Assembly: GCF_038561955.2 (NCBI RefSeq)
Contig: NZ_CP138333.2
Location: forward strand, 682,001-746,000
Reading direction: 5' to 3'
Length of the DNA stretch: 64,000 bases
Source of the DNA: Salinicoccus sp. Bachu38
Lineage (GTDB): Bacteria; Bacillota; Bacilli; Staphylococcales; Salinicoccaceae
How positions within the stretch are numbered: the stretch's first letter is position 1; each line of letters begins with the position of its first letter. A program made the position numbers and the translations under genes. The notes below the pieces were generated by a model. It was not told the DNA's origin. It worked only from the letters and a program-made list of their open reading frames with translations, and made no database searches. This document shows positions 43,734 to 52,636 of the stretch, one piece after another.

Positions 43734-45746
43734 ATGCCATTAACTCAAGTTTCTACAGAACAACTATCTATTAATTCCATTCGTACTCTATCCATTGATG
43801 CTATTGAGAAGGCAAGTTCCGGACATCCAGGATTGCCTATGGGTGCAGCTCCAATGGCTTACACGCTGTGGACGAGACATATGTTACACAATCCGGAACA
43901 TTCCAAATGGTTCAACCGGGACCGTTTCGTCCTTTCTGCTGGTCACGGTTCAATGTTACTTTACAGTCTGCTTCATTTATCTGGTTATGATGTGACGATG
44001 GAAGATTTAAAAAACTTTCGCCAATGGGAATCACGTACTCCAGGCCATCCTGAAGTACATCATACAGACGGTGTAGAAACCACTACAGGTCCGTTGGGGC
44101 AGGGGCTGGCTACCGCTGTTGGAATGGCTATGGCAGAAGCGCATCTCTCTTCAGTATTTAACAAGGAAGATTTTCCTATTGTTGATCATTATACTTTTGC
44201 ACTTATCAGTGATGGTGATCTGATGGAAGGTATTTCTCATGAAACTGCTTCACTTGCAGGTCATCTTGGGTTGGGCAAGCTGATTGTGTTATACGATTCA
44301 AATGATATCTCTCTAGACGGGGAATTAAGCAAGTCATTTTCTGACAACACACAAATGCGGTTTAATGCTTATGGATGGCAAGTGCTTAGCGTTGACGACG
44401 GAAATGATACCGAAGACATAGGGGGTGCTCTGGAAAAAGCAAAAAGCAACATTGATCAGCCTACATTGATTGAAGTTAAGACCACTATTGGTTTCGGCTC
44501 CCCAAACAAGTCTGGATCTTCTGAATCTCATGGTGCACCCCTCGGTGAAGAAGAAGTGAAATTGACTAAAGAATATTATGGTTGGGCACATGAGCCTTTT
44601 GATGTGCCTAAGAGTGTATATGAAGACTTTAATGAAAAAGTCATTAAAACAGGTGCAGAGGCAGAAAGTAACTGGAACCGTTTATTTGAAGGATATGAAG
44701 AAAAGTATCCGGAGGATGCTAAACAGTTAGCTTTAGCAATGAACGGAGAATTACCTCAAGATTGGGAAAAAAACTTGCCGACATATGAAGAGGGTAAAGA
44801 TGTACTCGCTACACGTGCTTCCTCAGGAGAAGTGTTAAACGCAATTGCTGAGGCAGTGCCGAATTTCCTTGGAGGCAGTGCCGATCTTGCTGGGTCCAAT
44901 AAGACACTGATTAAAAATCAGAAAGACTTCTCAAGAAAGAGTTTCGAAGGCCGCAATATATGGTTTGGGGTTAGAGAATTCGCTATGGCTGCTGCACTTA
45001 ATGGTATGGCGCTTCATGGTGGTCTTAAAGTTTATGCGGGAACATTTTTCGTTTTCAGTGATTATCTTCGTCCGGCAGTGCGTTTATCTGCGCTTATGCA
45101 ATTGCCTGTCACTTATGTTTTTACACATGATTCAATCGCTGTGGGTGAAGATGGTCCTACACATGAGCCAGTCGAGCACCTTGCATCTCTCCGTACAATG
45201 CCTGGATTATCAGTGATTCGACCTGCAGATGCAAATGAAACACAAGCAGCATGGCGTCTTTCAATGGAATCTAAGGATAGGCCAACTGCATTGGTACTGA
45301 CAAGGCAAGACCTTCCCACTCTTGAAGGCACACAAGAAAATGCATACAAAGGTGTAGAAAAAGGTGCATATGTGGTAAGTAAGGAAAGCAAAGACGTACT
45401 AGATGCAATTCTACTTGCTACTGGCTCTGAAGTTCAATTAGCTGTCAAAGCCAAAAAAGCTTTATCTGAAAAGAATATAAATGTTCGTGTGGTCAGTATG
45501 CCATCTTGGGACAGATTTGAAGAACAAGACGAAGCATATAAAAATGAAATCATCCCCCCGAATGTGAAGAAACGCCTCGGGATTGAAATGGCCTCTCCCT
45601 TCGGTTGGAGGGAATACGTTGGAGATGAAGGAGAAGTCCTCGGAATAGACACTTTTGGAGCTTCAGCAAAAGGTGAAAGAATCATGGAAGAGTGCGGGTT
45701 TACCGTAGAGAATATAGTGAAGATTGTAGAAGATATGCTAATTTGA
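43734..45746 (+). CDS. tkt: Transketolase
   Basis: This full-length, 670-residue enzyme has [20 protein letters not shown] at the start, [20 protein letters not shown] near 115 and the TPP motif [18 protein letters not shown] near 155. The pyrimidine domain shows [20 protein letters not shown] and [18 protein letters not shown]. It exchanges two-carbon units between pentose, tetrose and heptose phosphates. Placed after the tetrose-phosphate isomerase and GlpX, it would feed tetrose carbon into the pentose phosphate pool. It is probably an additional copy, since a housekeeping transketolase is expected elsewhere. Confidence 0.93.
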   Translation: MPLTQVSTEQLSINSIRTLSIDAIEKASSGHPGLPMGAAPMAYTLWTRHMLHNPEHSKWFNRDRFVLSAGHGSMLLYSLLHLSGYDVTMEDLKNFRQWESRTPGHPEVHHTDGVETTTGPLGQGLATAVGMAMAEAHLSSVFNKEDFPIVDHYTFALISDGDLMEGISHETASLAGHLGLGKLIVLYDSNDISLDGELSKSFSDNTQMRFNAYGWQVLSVDDGNDTEDIGGALEKAKSNIDQPTLIEVKTTIGFGSPNKSGSSESHGAPLGEEEVKLTKEYYGWAHEPFDVPKSVYEDFNEKVIKTGAEAESNWNRLFEGYEEKYPEDAKQLALAMNGELPQDWEKNLPTYEEGKDVLATRASSGEVLNAIAEAVPNFLGGSADLAGSNKTLIKNQKDFSRKSFEGRNIWFGVREFAMAAALNGMALHGGLKVYAGTFFVFSDYLRPAVRLSALMQLPVTYVFTHDSIAVGEDGPTHEPVEHLASLRTMPGLSVIRPADANETQAAWRLSMESKDRPTALVLTRQDLPTLEGTQENAYKGVEKGAYVVSKESKDVLDAILLATGSEVQLAVKAKKALSEKNINVRVVSMPSWDRFEEQDEAYKNEIIPPNVKKRLGIEMASPFGWREYVGDEGEVLGIDTFGASAKGERIMEECGFTVENIVKIVEDMLI

Positions 45747-46016
45747 TATTTTTGTGGGCTCACTTTTGAAGTGAATTGAACAGTTTAATTTAGAAAAGAG
45801 TCATAATCTGATTTTCTAGAATACAAGTGCAAATCCTTGAAGTCAGAAATACAGAAATTTGCATTTAGTTATTACCGCTTTATTTGCAATCTGCAATCTC
45901 CACTTTCAATCCACCTGCATAATAAGGCCCTCAGCTAACCGAGGGGCAGAGAAGTTGATGGCACTTTCTACGATGGAGAGTATAGCTGAATTCAGCCTGT
46001 AGCAAGTAATGGTTTG
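45747..46016 (+). other. Island right-hand junction, no gene
   Basis: This 270-bp stretch after tkt contains only a small inverted repeat, TCACTT-TTG-AAGTGA near 45760, and CCCTC...GAGGGG near 45933. It leads directly into the duplicated M24 gene end. Confidence 0.5.
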
Positions 46017-46120
46017 GCATCTATATTTCGGGCGTCGGCGGATTCAGGCACTCCGATACCGTCGTACTGACGGAGGACGGTGCCGAGGTCATCACGGAAT
46101 ATCCGAGGGATCTAGAGAGC
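46017..46120 (+). repeat. Direct repeat, right copy
   Basis: Matches 35671-35774 over 104 bp with about four mismatches, same orientation. The two copies enclose the DeoR-tetritol island (35775-46016, about 10.2 kb). Confidence 0.9.
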
Positions 46121-46135
46121 TTGATCATAAAATAA
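46017..46135 (+). pseudogene. Fragment of the M24 gene: last 35-40 codons only
   Basis: The sequence encodes GIYISGVGGFRHSDTVVLTE and PRDLESLIIK followed by a stop. It is the C-terminal end of the protein encoded at 34662. The first 104 bp match 35671-35774 at about 96% identity. Nothing upstream belongs to the gene, so it cannot be expressed. It carries its own terminator downstream. Confidence 0.92.
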
Positions 46136-46143
46136 TTCGATTT

Positions 46144-46185
46144 GAAGTCCCTTCCGGCACATTCCATCCGGGAGGGGCTTCTTTA
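46144..46185 (+). terminator. Terminator behind the M24 gene fragment
   Basis: AAGTCCCTTCCGG (46145-46157) pairs along its whole length, with two G-U pairs, with CCGGGAGGGGCTT (46168-46180), then CTTTAT. It probably was the original terminator of the M24 gene before the island entered. Confidence 0.8.
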
Positions 46186-46331
46186 TGGAATGGATATAGA
46201 GTGTATAGTATCCATAATGTTTCATTTTGTTCACCATTTTGGAAATAAAGGATAAGCAATTATGATGAAAATACCCTATAATGTAGTGGGCGGGTAAAAT
46301 TACTTGTACATACATGGTGGGGGAGAACGTC

Positions 46332-47006
46332 GTGGTCCATAAAGGTCAATCTTACTATGCAGCTGGTCAGCATAGTGTAAAAGCAATGGCGCGTATCGAA
46401 AAGGAAATTGATGTCTGTCAGAAAACAATTGTATATTATGAAAAAAGACTCTTCGATTACCATGAGAATGATCTGAGCCATAATTATGAGGATACGTTGC
46501 GGCGGTATGAAAACCTGAAGGCAGACCGGCTGTCAGACCGTTCTGCTGTTGATTCACATAACTGGAAGGGAAAACTTCATAACTTCATGACTTCCTGCCA
46601 TAGCTTAATCCGGAGCTCAGTGGTGACGGGTGTCGCAGCTGTTTTAATGGCTGTCGCTCATATCCTGTATGTCGGCCTTGATTTTGGCCTTATGGGAATC
46701 ATTTTGCTACTCACATTGAGCAGCGGCATCGGAATGACATGGATGATTGCCGACTGCATCCTTCAACGCCGGAGTGCTCAAGTGGTGAAAAGAAGTGCCG
46801 AAATGGAACTGGATGCCATTGAAGCAAAAATGGCCGAGATGGCTTCACAGTATGAATCCATCATCGTTTCAAACAGGAAGCGTGCCATCACCCTCTTCCG
46901 AAAGCAGGAACAGCTGATCAGGCAGACAGAGGTGGAGCGTCATCAGGAAGCGGCAGGCTTTGATGACCAGAATGACACAGTCATATGGAATAAGCGGCTG
47001 GTATGA
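46332..47006 (+). CDS. Coiled-coil protein with two membrane segments, unknown function
   Basis: I do not recognise this 224-residue protein. The N-terminal half is charged and helical (HSVKAMARIEKEIDVCQKTI), two membrane segments lie near residues 95-140 (VVTGVAAVLMAVAHILYVGL and LMGIILLLTLSSGIGMTWMI), and the C-terminal half is a likely coiled coil (EMELDAIEAKMAEMASQYES). I choose the GTG at 46332, six bases after GGGGGAG; the ATG at 46314 has no ribosome site. A terminator follows. It is GC-richer than the island before it, consistent with backbone. Confidence 0.65.
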   Translation: MVHKGQSYYAAGQHSVKAMARIEKEIDVCQKTIVYYEKRLFDYHENDLSHNYEDTLRRYENLKADRLSDRSAVDSHNWKGKLHNFMTSCHSLIRSSVVTGVAAVLMAVAHILYVGLDFGLMGIILLLTLSSGIGMTWMIADCILQRRSAQVVKRSAEMELDAIEAKMAEMASQYESIIVSNRKRAITLFRKQEQLIRQTEVERHQEAAGFDDQNDTVIWNKRLV

Positions 47007-47009
47007 TAG

Positions 47010-47038
47010 AGGGCAGAGGAATCTGCTCTTATTTTTTG
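47010..47038 (+). terminator. Terminator after the coiled-coil protein gene
   Basis: AGGGCAGA pairs with TCTGCTCT around GGAA, followed by TATTTTTTG. Confidence 0.75.
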
Positions 47039-47182
47039 CATTTTTTGAGGTGCGGAGCACTGTCTGAAAGGGTATATGATAAGAGGGAATATAGAGGGCT
47101 GAATTATAAAATACAGCAGACAGTGATAGAATGCCTGTAAGAGACAGGAAATCCAATCTGATCCATAGAGGGGAGGTGCTGT

Positions 47183-47986
47183 ATGAACATGCGATGGCTG
47201 ATGCTGATTGTGGCAGCCCTGTATCTTTCAGGCTGTGGAATGAAGGAAACTGAAGAGACCGGATCCCGATCTGAAGAGAGCACGGCTGAAGTGCCAGATG
47301 AGCCTTCAGAAGCATCCGAAGAATCGGAAGAGACATTCACCTCGCCGGAATCGATGACGGCTGAATCCATAGTTGAGGCTGTGGAGGCCCGGTCCGAAGA
47401 GAATGTCAACTACTTCCTCCACACCCGGGTTTCCATGGAATACGAGGATGAGACACAGGTGTCGGAGACGAAGGAGTGGTACCACAAGGAAGGGGAGAAG
47501 GATTTCGTTCGCCGGGAAGTATATAATGAAGGGATGCCTGTACAGTACTATGTGAATGACGGCGAAAAGGCATGGCAATACAGCGAAGGGGATTCTGTGG
47601 CCTACGTCAGTGATGTGACGCGGGGCGGAGACATGATGGCCCGACCTTCCGGAGTCATAGGCAACCGGCTCCGCAACTATCAGGAGGGCCATACGATGGC
47701 ACTTGAGGAGACCGTGGAGATTGCCGGTCACGCCGGATATCATATCGCTTTTACACCAAAGGAAAATCCAGGGCAAACAGCGCTTGATGTCTACCTTAAT
47801 GTCAATAATGGGTTGATTTTAAAGGAAGTCATGATTCAGGATGGCCACCAGATGGTGTATGAACTGATCGCCTTTGAAGGGGATGTTGAGCATTCACCTG
47901 AACGTTACGCGATCAATCTGCCGGAAGACGTAGAGGTCATTGATATGTCCCAGCCGGAACATGATACGGATCTAGACAGTTTCTGA
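47183..47986 (+). CDS. Lipoprotein of unknown function
   Basis: The 267-residue protein has a lipoprotein signal: MNMRWLMLIVAALYLSGCG with lipobox LSGC (Cys18). A serine/glutamate-rich linker to about residue 55 follows. The remaining domain has alternating strands with YYVNDGEKAWQYSEGDSVAY and TALDVYLNVNNGLILKE, similar in layout to LolA/LppX-like or DUF6612-type lipoproteins. It is anchored on the outer face of the membrane. The ligand is unknown. GGGGAGGTG precedes the ATG and a clear terminator follows. Confidence 0.8.
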   Translation: MNMRWLMLIVAALYLSGCGMKETEETGSRSEESTAEVPDEPSEASEESEETFTSPESMTAESIVEAVEARSEENVNYFLHTRVSMEYEDETQVSETKEWYHKEGEKDFVRREVYNEGMPVQYYVNDGEKAWQYSEGDSVAYVSDVTRGGDMMARPSGVIGNRLRNYQEGHTMALEETVEIAGHAGYHIAFTPKENPGQTALDVYLNVNNGLILKEVMIQDGHQMVYELIAFEGDVEHSPERYAINLPEDVEVIDMSQPEHDTDLDSF

Positions 47987-48008
47987 TGAATCATTGGAAG
48001 CATTATGA

Positions 48009-48044
48009 CCCTGTCACCCATAAAGGCTGACAGGGCAGCTTTTT
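48009..48044 (+). terminator. Terminator after the lipoprotein gene
   Basis: CCCTGTCA (48009-48016) pairs with TGACAGGG (48028-48035), followed by CAGCTTTTT. Confidence 0.85.
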
Positions 48045-48120
48045 GTCATTCCTATTGGATGGAATGGGTAAAAATATAATAAAAAAATCATGGCGCAGGT
48101 GGAATATCGTATCTGGGGTA

Positions 48121-48129
48121 TGCTATAAT
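48121..48129 (+). promoter_or_regulatory. Extended -10 promoter of the tRNA gene
   Basis: TGCTATAAT is a perfect extended -10, 37 bp before the tRNA. The -35 is weak, as is common for such promoters. Confidence 0.6.
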
Positions 48130-48165
48130 CAATTTGGACATTTTTCCAATACATATCTAAAACTT

Positions 48166-48236
48166 GCCGACATAGTTTAATGGTAGAACACAGCCATGGT
48201 AAGGCTGCAATGCGAGTTCGATTCTCGCTGTCGGCT
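48166..48236 (+). tRNA. tRNA-Thr (anticodon GGT)
   Basis: The 71-nt sequence folds as a cloverleaf. The acceptor stem is GCCGACA with TGTCGGC, the D arm GTTTAATGGTAGAAC, the anticodon stem CAGCC/GGCTG with loop ATGGTAA (anticodon GGT), and the T arm GCGAG-TTCGATT-CTCGC. The discriminator base is T and no CCA is encoded. GGT reads threonine codons ACC and ACU. It stands alone between the lipoprotein and RDD genes. The short D loop resembles that of glycine tRNAs, but the anticodon is unambiguous. Confidence 0.9.
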
Positions 48237-48381
48237 TAGGCGTTCACATGATGGCCATCGTTTCAGTTGCTGTATCTGCAGCAGTCGGAAGCGGTGGCCT
48301 TTTTTGTTGGATGAATGTATATCCTTGCAGTGTGTGGCAGTGCTACAATGGAAGAAAGAGAAATAGTATGGGGGTTTGAAA

Positions 48382-48804
48382 ATGTCAAACGTAGCAGGAT
48401 TCTGGGTAAGGCTCGGCGCACGGCTGCTTGATGGCCTGTTGATTGGAATGGTGGTCGGGACGCTCGTCTTTCTGTTCCAGCTAGACACGAGCAGCCAGGC
48501 TGTACAGACGGGTGAAAGCGTAGTTGCAGCACTGTATTTTGTACTGATGCCTGTGTTCCTTTATGGTTACACCGTTGCCAAGCGGGTGCTCAATATCAGG
48601 GTCGTGAGGAAAGATGGAACAAATGTGGGCTTTGGAACAATGGTTGTACGTGAAGTCATCGGCGGATTCATCTATGGCATCACATTCGGTATTGCACTGA
48701 TCGTCTCGGCATTCATGGTGGGATTGAGGGAAGACAAGCGCAGCATCCACGATCTCCTTGCCGGCACGTATGTCACATATGACAGGCCGGAACATTGGGA
48801 GTAG
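48382..48804 (+). CDS. RDD-family membrane protein
   Basis: This 140-residue protein has VAGFWVRLGARLLDGLLIGM, where the R, D and D pattern of RDD domains is visible. Membrane segments lie near residues 13-35, 45-65 and 90-115, and the end is DKRSIHDLLAGTYVTY, a classic RDD C-terminus. Function is not established; some relatives move sodium or protons, which suits a halotolerant host. The ATG at 48382 is supported by TATGGGGG upstream; the in-frame codon at 48376 is less likely. A terminator follows. Confidence 0.88.
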   Translation: MSNVAGFWVRLGARLLDGLLIGMVVGTLVFLFQLDTSSQAVQTGESVVAALYFVLMPVFLYGYTVAKRVLNIRVVRKDGTNVGFGTMVVREVIGGFIYGITFGIALIVSAFMVGLREDKRSIHDLLAGTYVTYDRPEHWE

Positions 48805-48856
48805 AGCAGTAAATTATAAATTTCTATGAACAGCATATGATTCACTAATCAAATGA

Positions 48857-48902
48857 AAGACGCGGCAAGGGGTTTATCATCGTCCTTTGCCGCGTCTTGT
48901 TT
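48857..48902 (+). terminator. Terminator after the RDD gene
   Basis: AAGACGCGGCAA (48857-48868) pairs with TTGCCGCGTCTT (48887-48898), then GTTT. Confidence 0.8.
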
Positions 48903-48940
48903 ATTATTATCCTAAAGCTATTTTTACCCATCTCGCATGG

Positions 48941-49132
48941 CTAATGGAGTAGTTCATTTTCTTCTCTTTCAAGTCTGTCCAGAATCTCCTGCTTACCTTC
49001 AGTTTTTCTAGGAATATCAAATTTGCGTTTACCCTTATGGAAATCGGGATCAGCTTTTTTTACGGCTTTTATTGCGATATCTCTTCGACGATTGTTCTGT
49101 TCATCTAAGTTCTTTAGATTATATGTTTTCAT
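48941..49132 (-). CDS. Small hypothetical protein, highly charged
   Basis: I do not recognise this 63-residue protein. It starts MKTYNLKNLDEQNNRRRDIA, is rich in Lys, Arg, Glu and Asp, and has no membrane segment or signal peptide. The ATG ending at 49132 is preceded on its strand by AAGAGGTGG at an 8-base gap, a strong ribosome site, so I consider it a real gene. A GTG four codons earlier is in frame but has no site. It is the only minus-strand gene between 36.7 and 56.4 kb. Confidence 0.6.
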   Translation of the reverse strand: MKTYNLKNLDEQNNRRRDIAIKAVKKADPDFHKGKRKFDIPRKTEGKQEILDRLEREENELLH

Positions 49133-49336
49133 TGTAACAACCACCTCTTATTACATTATACACTGATTTAAAAAACCTCCAAATCCAGTAGCCAATGAGT
49201 TTAAGACAGAAAGTTTTTTGGAGGTTGCAGTAAAAAAAGTTTAGAATATTCAGTTTACAACCGACTGTTTAGTGTAATAGTAACTATAGAGACGTTTTTT
49301 AGCAGAACGGTATAACACTATAAGGGGGACGGGAAC

Positions 49337-51271
49337 ATGCCATTGAATGTGGCCCAAAAGTTGATTCAGGACCATCTCGTTTCGGGAGAAATGAAGCCCG
49401 GAGAAGAGATTGGACTGAAGATCGACCAGACGTTGACGCAGGATGCGACGGGTACGATGGTGATGCTGGAACTGGAAGCGATGGGCATAGACAAGGTGAA
49501 GACGGAAGTCTCTGCACAGTATGTCGACCACAACCTGATACAGGATGATCATCGGAATCCCGATGACCATCAGTTCTTAAGGAGTGCGGCACAGAAATTC
49601 GGCGTACACTACAGCAGACCCGGCAACGGCGTCAGCCACCCTGTGCATATGCAGGAACTGTCGATACCTGGCAAGACGCTGCTTGGCTCGGACAGCCATA
49701 CATGCGCGAATGGGTGCATGGGAATGCTCGCGATGGGGGCCGGCGGCATCGATGTGACGATGGCCATGGCTGGGGAACCGTACTACGTGGAAATGCCCCG
49801 CATCATGGGTGTGAAACTGACAGGGAAGCTGCCGGACTGGGTCAGTGCGAAGGATGTCATTCTTGAGATGCTGCGCCGCCACACTGTGAATGGAGGCGTC
49901 GGCAGAATCATCGAGTATTACGGCCCTGGACTCGATGACCTTTCTGCAATGGACCGGCACGTCATCGCCAACATGGGTGCTGAACTCGGCGCAACGACAT
50001 CGGTTTTTCCATCAGATGAGGAAGTGAAACGCTTCATGGAGACACAGGGACGCGCCGATGAGTGGGTCGAACTGAAGGCTGACGAAGGGGCAGAGTATGA
50101 CGACCATGATGAAATCAACCTCTCGGAACTGGTGCCGCTGATTGCGAAGCCGACCAGCCCGGACAACGTGGTCTCTGTCGAGGAGATTGCAGGGCAGGAA
50201 ATCTACCAGTCATACATCGGCTCTTCCGCAAACCCGGGGTATCGGGACTTTGCGGTCGCAGCAGAAATCGTCAAAGATAAACAGATTGCCAACGGCATTT
50301 CATTCGACATCAATCCGACATCACGCCTACTGCTCCAACAGCTGGTGGAGAATAAACATATCGCCAGTCTGCTTTCCTCAGGTGCACGGCTGCACCAGGC
50401 AGGATGCAACGGCTGTATCGGTATGGGACAGGCACCGGCGACAGACCAGAACAGTCTACGGACGACCCCGAGGAACTTCCCGGGACGATCCGGAACGAAG
50501 GAGGACAAGGTTTTCCTCTGCAGTCCGGAAATTGCAGCCGCTTCGGCGCTGACCGGTGTCATCACCGACCCGCGGACACTCGATATGGACTACCCAGAAA
50601 TACCAGAAGCCGCAGCCATCAAAACGAATGAAATGCTCGAAGCCCCTCCGGAAGACACCAGCAACATCGAAATCACGAAGGGACCGAACGTGTCGACCAT
50701 CCCGGATTTCGATCCAATCGAGGACAACTTCGACATGCCTGTGCTGCTCAAGATGGATGACAATATCTCGACGGATGAAATACTCGCCGGCGGATCAAGG
50801 GTACTGCCATTCCGCAGCAACATTCCAAAAATCAGCACATTCGTATTTGAAGGCATCGATGAGACCTATACGGAAAGGGCAGAGGAGAAGCTGGAAGAAG
50901 GCGGACACATGATTGTGGCCGGCAACAACTATGGCCAGGGTTCGAGCCGTGAGCACGCGGCACTTGCGCCCAGGTATCTCGGCCTGAAAGTGGTGCTGGT
51001 CAAAGACTTCGCCAGGATCCACCTGCAGAACTTGATCAACTTCGGTATTCTGCCGTTGACCTTCGCTGACCGAGAAGACCATAAGAAGATCGATGAGGGG
51101 GATGTCATCGAGTTCAGGAATGTCCATCAGGCCATCCGGGACGGAAACACATTCACCGTCCGGCTGAAGGACTCCGGTGAAGAGATTACGGTCAAGCACA
51201 GCATGACCAGCCGGCATCTTGATATCATGCTGGCCGGAGGCATCATCAACTGGGCGAAACAGCGACAATAA
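49337..51271 (+). CDS. Aconitate hydratase, short type
   Basis: The 644-residue protein has TLLGSDSHTCANGCMGMLAM (first cluster cysteine region), AGCNGCIGMGQAPATD (CxxC pair) and the swivel-domain NNYGQGSSREHAALAPRYLG. These hold the 4Fe-4S cluster and substrate of aconitase. Staphylococcal AcnA is about 900 residues, whereas this is the compact form found in Clostridia and Thermus, so it is either the only aconitase here or a second one with a related substrate such as homoaconitate or methylcitrate. No other TCA-cycle gene is adjacent. GGGGGACGGG precedes the ATG. Confidence 0.85.
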   Translation: MPLNVAQKLIQDHLVSGEMKPGEEIGLKIDQTLTQDATGTMVMLELEAMGIDKVKTEVSAQYVDHNLIQDDHRNPDDHQFLRSAAQKFGVHYSRPGNGVSHPVHMQELSIPGKTLLGSDSHTCANGCMGMLAMGAGGIDVTMAMAGEPYYVEMPRIMGVKLTGKLPDWVSAKDVILEMLRRHTVNGGVGRIIEYYGPGLDDLSAMDRHVIANMGAELGATTSVFPSDEEVKRFMETQGRADEWVELKADEGAEYDDHDEINLSELVPLIAKPTSPDNVVSVEEIAGQEIYQSYIGSSANPGYRDFAVAAEIVKDKQIANGISFDINPTSRLLLQQLVENKHIASLLSSGARLHQAGCNGCIGMGQAPATDQNSLRTTPRNFPGRSGTKEDKVFLCSPEIAAASALTGVITDPRTLDMDYPEIPEAAAIKTNEMLEAPPEDTSNIEITKGPNVSTIPDFDPIEDNFDMPVLLKMDDNISTDEILAGGSRVLPFRSNIPKISTFVFEGIDETYTERAEEKLEEGGHMIVAGNNYGQGSSREHAALAPRYLGLKVVLVKDFARIHLQNLINFGILPLTFADREDHKKIDEGDVIEFRNVHQAIRDGNTFTVRLKDSGEEITVKHSMTSRHLDIMLAGGIINWAKQRQ

Positions 51272-51282
51272 TTTGGGAGAAC

Positions 51283-51309
51283 AAAGGCTCTTTTATAGAG
51301 CCTTTTTAT
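51283..51309 (+). terminator. Terminator after the aconitase gene
   Basis: AAAGGCTC (51283-51290) pairs with GAGCCTTT (51298-51305), with following T residues. Confidence 0.85.
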
Positions 51310-51362
51310 TTTGAGTCTACACTTCTGATATAATTCATGTATATGAAAGTGAGGGATACATA

Positions 51363-52298
51363 ATGAAGAAAGTGATAATGGATGTCGACACGGGCGTCGA
51401 TGATGCGCTGGCCATCCTGTATGCGCTGGAGAGCAGGCAGCTTGATGTACTGGGCATTACGACGGTGAACGGCAATGTGCCGCTTGAAATGGTAAACGTG
51501 AATACACTGAAGATACTGTCTCTGGCGGGCAGAGAAGAGATTCCCGTGCAACCGGGTGCGGATCGGCCGCTGCTGAGGGAATCGGAGCACGTCCACCATA
51601 TCCATGGAGATGATGGCATCGGCAACGCACTGGACGGCTTCGAACATAACAACCAATGCGAGGCACAGTTTGCTGCGGACTTCATCATTGAACAGGCGAA
51701 AAATCATCCGGGAGAAATCACGCTGATCGCCGTCGGCCCCTTGACCAACCTGGCATTGGCATTCAGGAAGGAACCGAACCTCTCCAAATGGCTCAGTGAA
51801 GTGGTCATCATGGGCGGACTGGTGTCTGAAGCAGGCAGAGGGAACAAGCTGCCGAACTCGGAGTTCAATATCTTCACAGATGCCGAGGCGGCACGGATCG
51901 TCTTCCACAGTGGAGCGGAGACCACACTTGTGAGCCTTGATGTGACGAAACAAACACTGCTTTCAAGTTATGATGTCGAAGTGCTTGAAGGCAGGAAGTA
52001 CCACGACTTCGTCAGGCAGTCGACGGAAGTCTACCGCGCCTTCAGCAAGGAGAGGTTCAACCTAGACGGCTGTGCACTGCACGACCCGCTTACGGTCGGG
52101 TACGTCCTGAACCGTGACTTCCTGAAGACGGAGAAGCACTATGTCGATGTGGAGACAATCAGCCCGCTCGGCTATGGCCAGACCATCTGCGACTTTGGCG
52201 GTCTTTTGGGCAAGGAACCCAACGTCACTATATGCACCGATGTGGACGGAGAAGCGTTCGTTGCGCATTTCCTGGAGACGCTTGGCAAGGAAGGGTGA
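51363..52298 (+). CDS. Nucleoside hydrolase (ribonucleoside hydrolase)
   Basis: This 311-residue protein has MDVDTGVDDALAILYALE at the start, the calcium-binding DxDxxxDD cluster of inosine-uridine nucleoside hydrolases. LIAVGPLTNLALAFR lies near 120, VIMGGLVSEAGRGN near 150, and the catalytic histidine is in GCALHDPLTVGYV near 240. It splits the N-glycosidic bond of ribonucleosides to base and ribose, in salvage. It stands alone between terminator and riboswitch. The base preference cannot be read. Confidence 0.9.
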   Translation: MKKVIMDVDTGVDDALAILYALESRQLDVLGITTVNGNVPLEMVNVNTLKILSLAGREEIPVQPGADRPLLRESEHVHHIHGDDGIGNALDGFEHNNQCEAQFAADFIIEQAKNHPGEITLIAVGPLTNLALAFRKEPNLSKWLSEVVIMGGLVSEAGRGNKLPNSEFNIFTDAEAARIVFHSGAETTLVSLDVTKQTLLSSYDVEVLEGRKYHDFVRQSTEVYRAFSKERFNLDGCALHDPLTVGYVLNRDFLKTEKHYVDVETISPLGYGQTICDFGGLLGKEPNVTICTDVDGEAFVAHFLETLGKEG

Positions 52299-52475
52299 TC
52301 TGCCTGTTAGGGGTGGTTCAAAATTAGAATCTTGAAAAGCACCCTATCTCTCATTGTACGACTGGTTTATCGGATCATGATTGTATTTTGTAACGAAATA
52401 ATTTAGAATGATAAATATAGGGCAATGATTCAAATTCACTTGCCGCAAAGATCCACCAACTGAATAAAACCGAAA

Positions 52476-52568
52476 TCACTGGAAGAGCCTTTGTGAAAGG
52501 CTGAGATCAAAGTATCGACTTTGGAATTCCTTGAACCTGATCCAGTTCATACTGGCGTAGGAAAGTGA
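52476..52568 (+). promoter_or_regulatory. TPP (THI-box) riboswitch
   Basis: The closing stem TCACT (52476-52480) pairs with AGTGA (52564-52568). Inside are the signature AAAGGCTGAGATCAAAG and GAACCTGATCCAGTTCATAC followed by TGGCGTAGGAAAGTG, all conserved in the thiamine pyrophosphate sensor. It sits ahead of the thiazole-synthesis operon. Confidence 0.95.
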
Positions 52569-52586
52569 CGTTACTTAAAAATATCT

Positions 52587-52621
52587 GCGTTATTTTTCTA
52601 CATGAAAAATAACGCTTTTTT
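52587..52621 (+). terminator. Riboswitch-controlled terminator (expression platform)
   Basis: GCGTTATTTTTC (52587-52598) and its exact complement at 52604-52615 form a 12-bp stem with TTTTTT after it, 18 bp past the riboswitch. With TPP bound it should form and stop transcription before tenI. Confidence 0.9.
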
Positions 52622-52636
52622 ATTTGGGGTGTAAAT

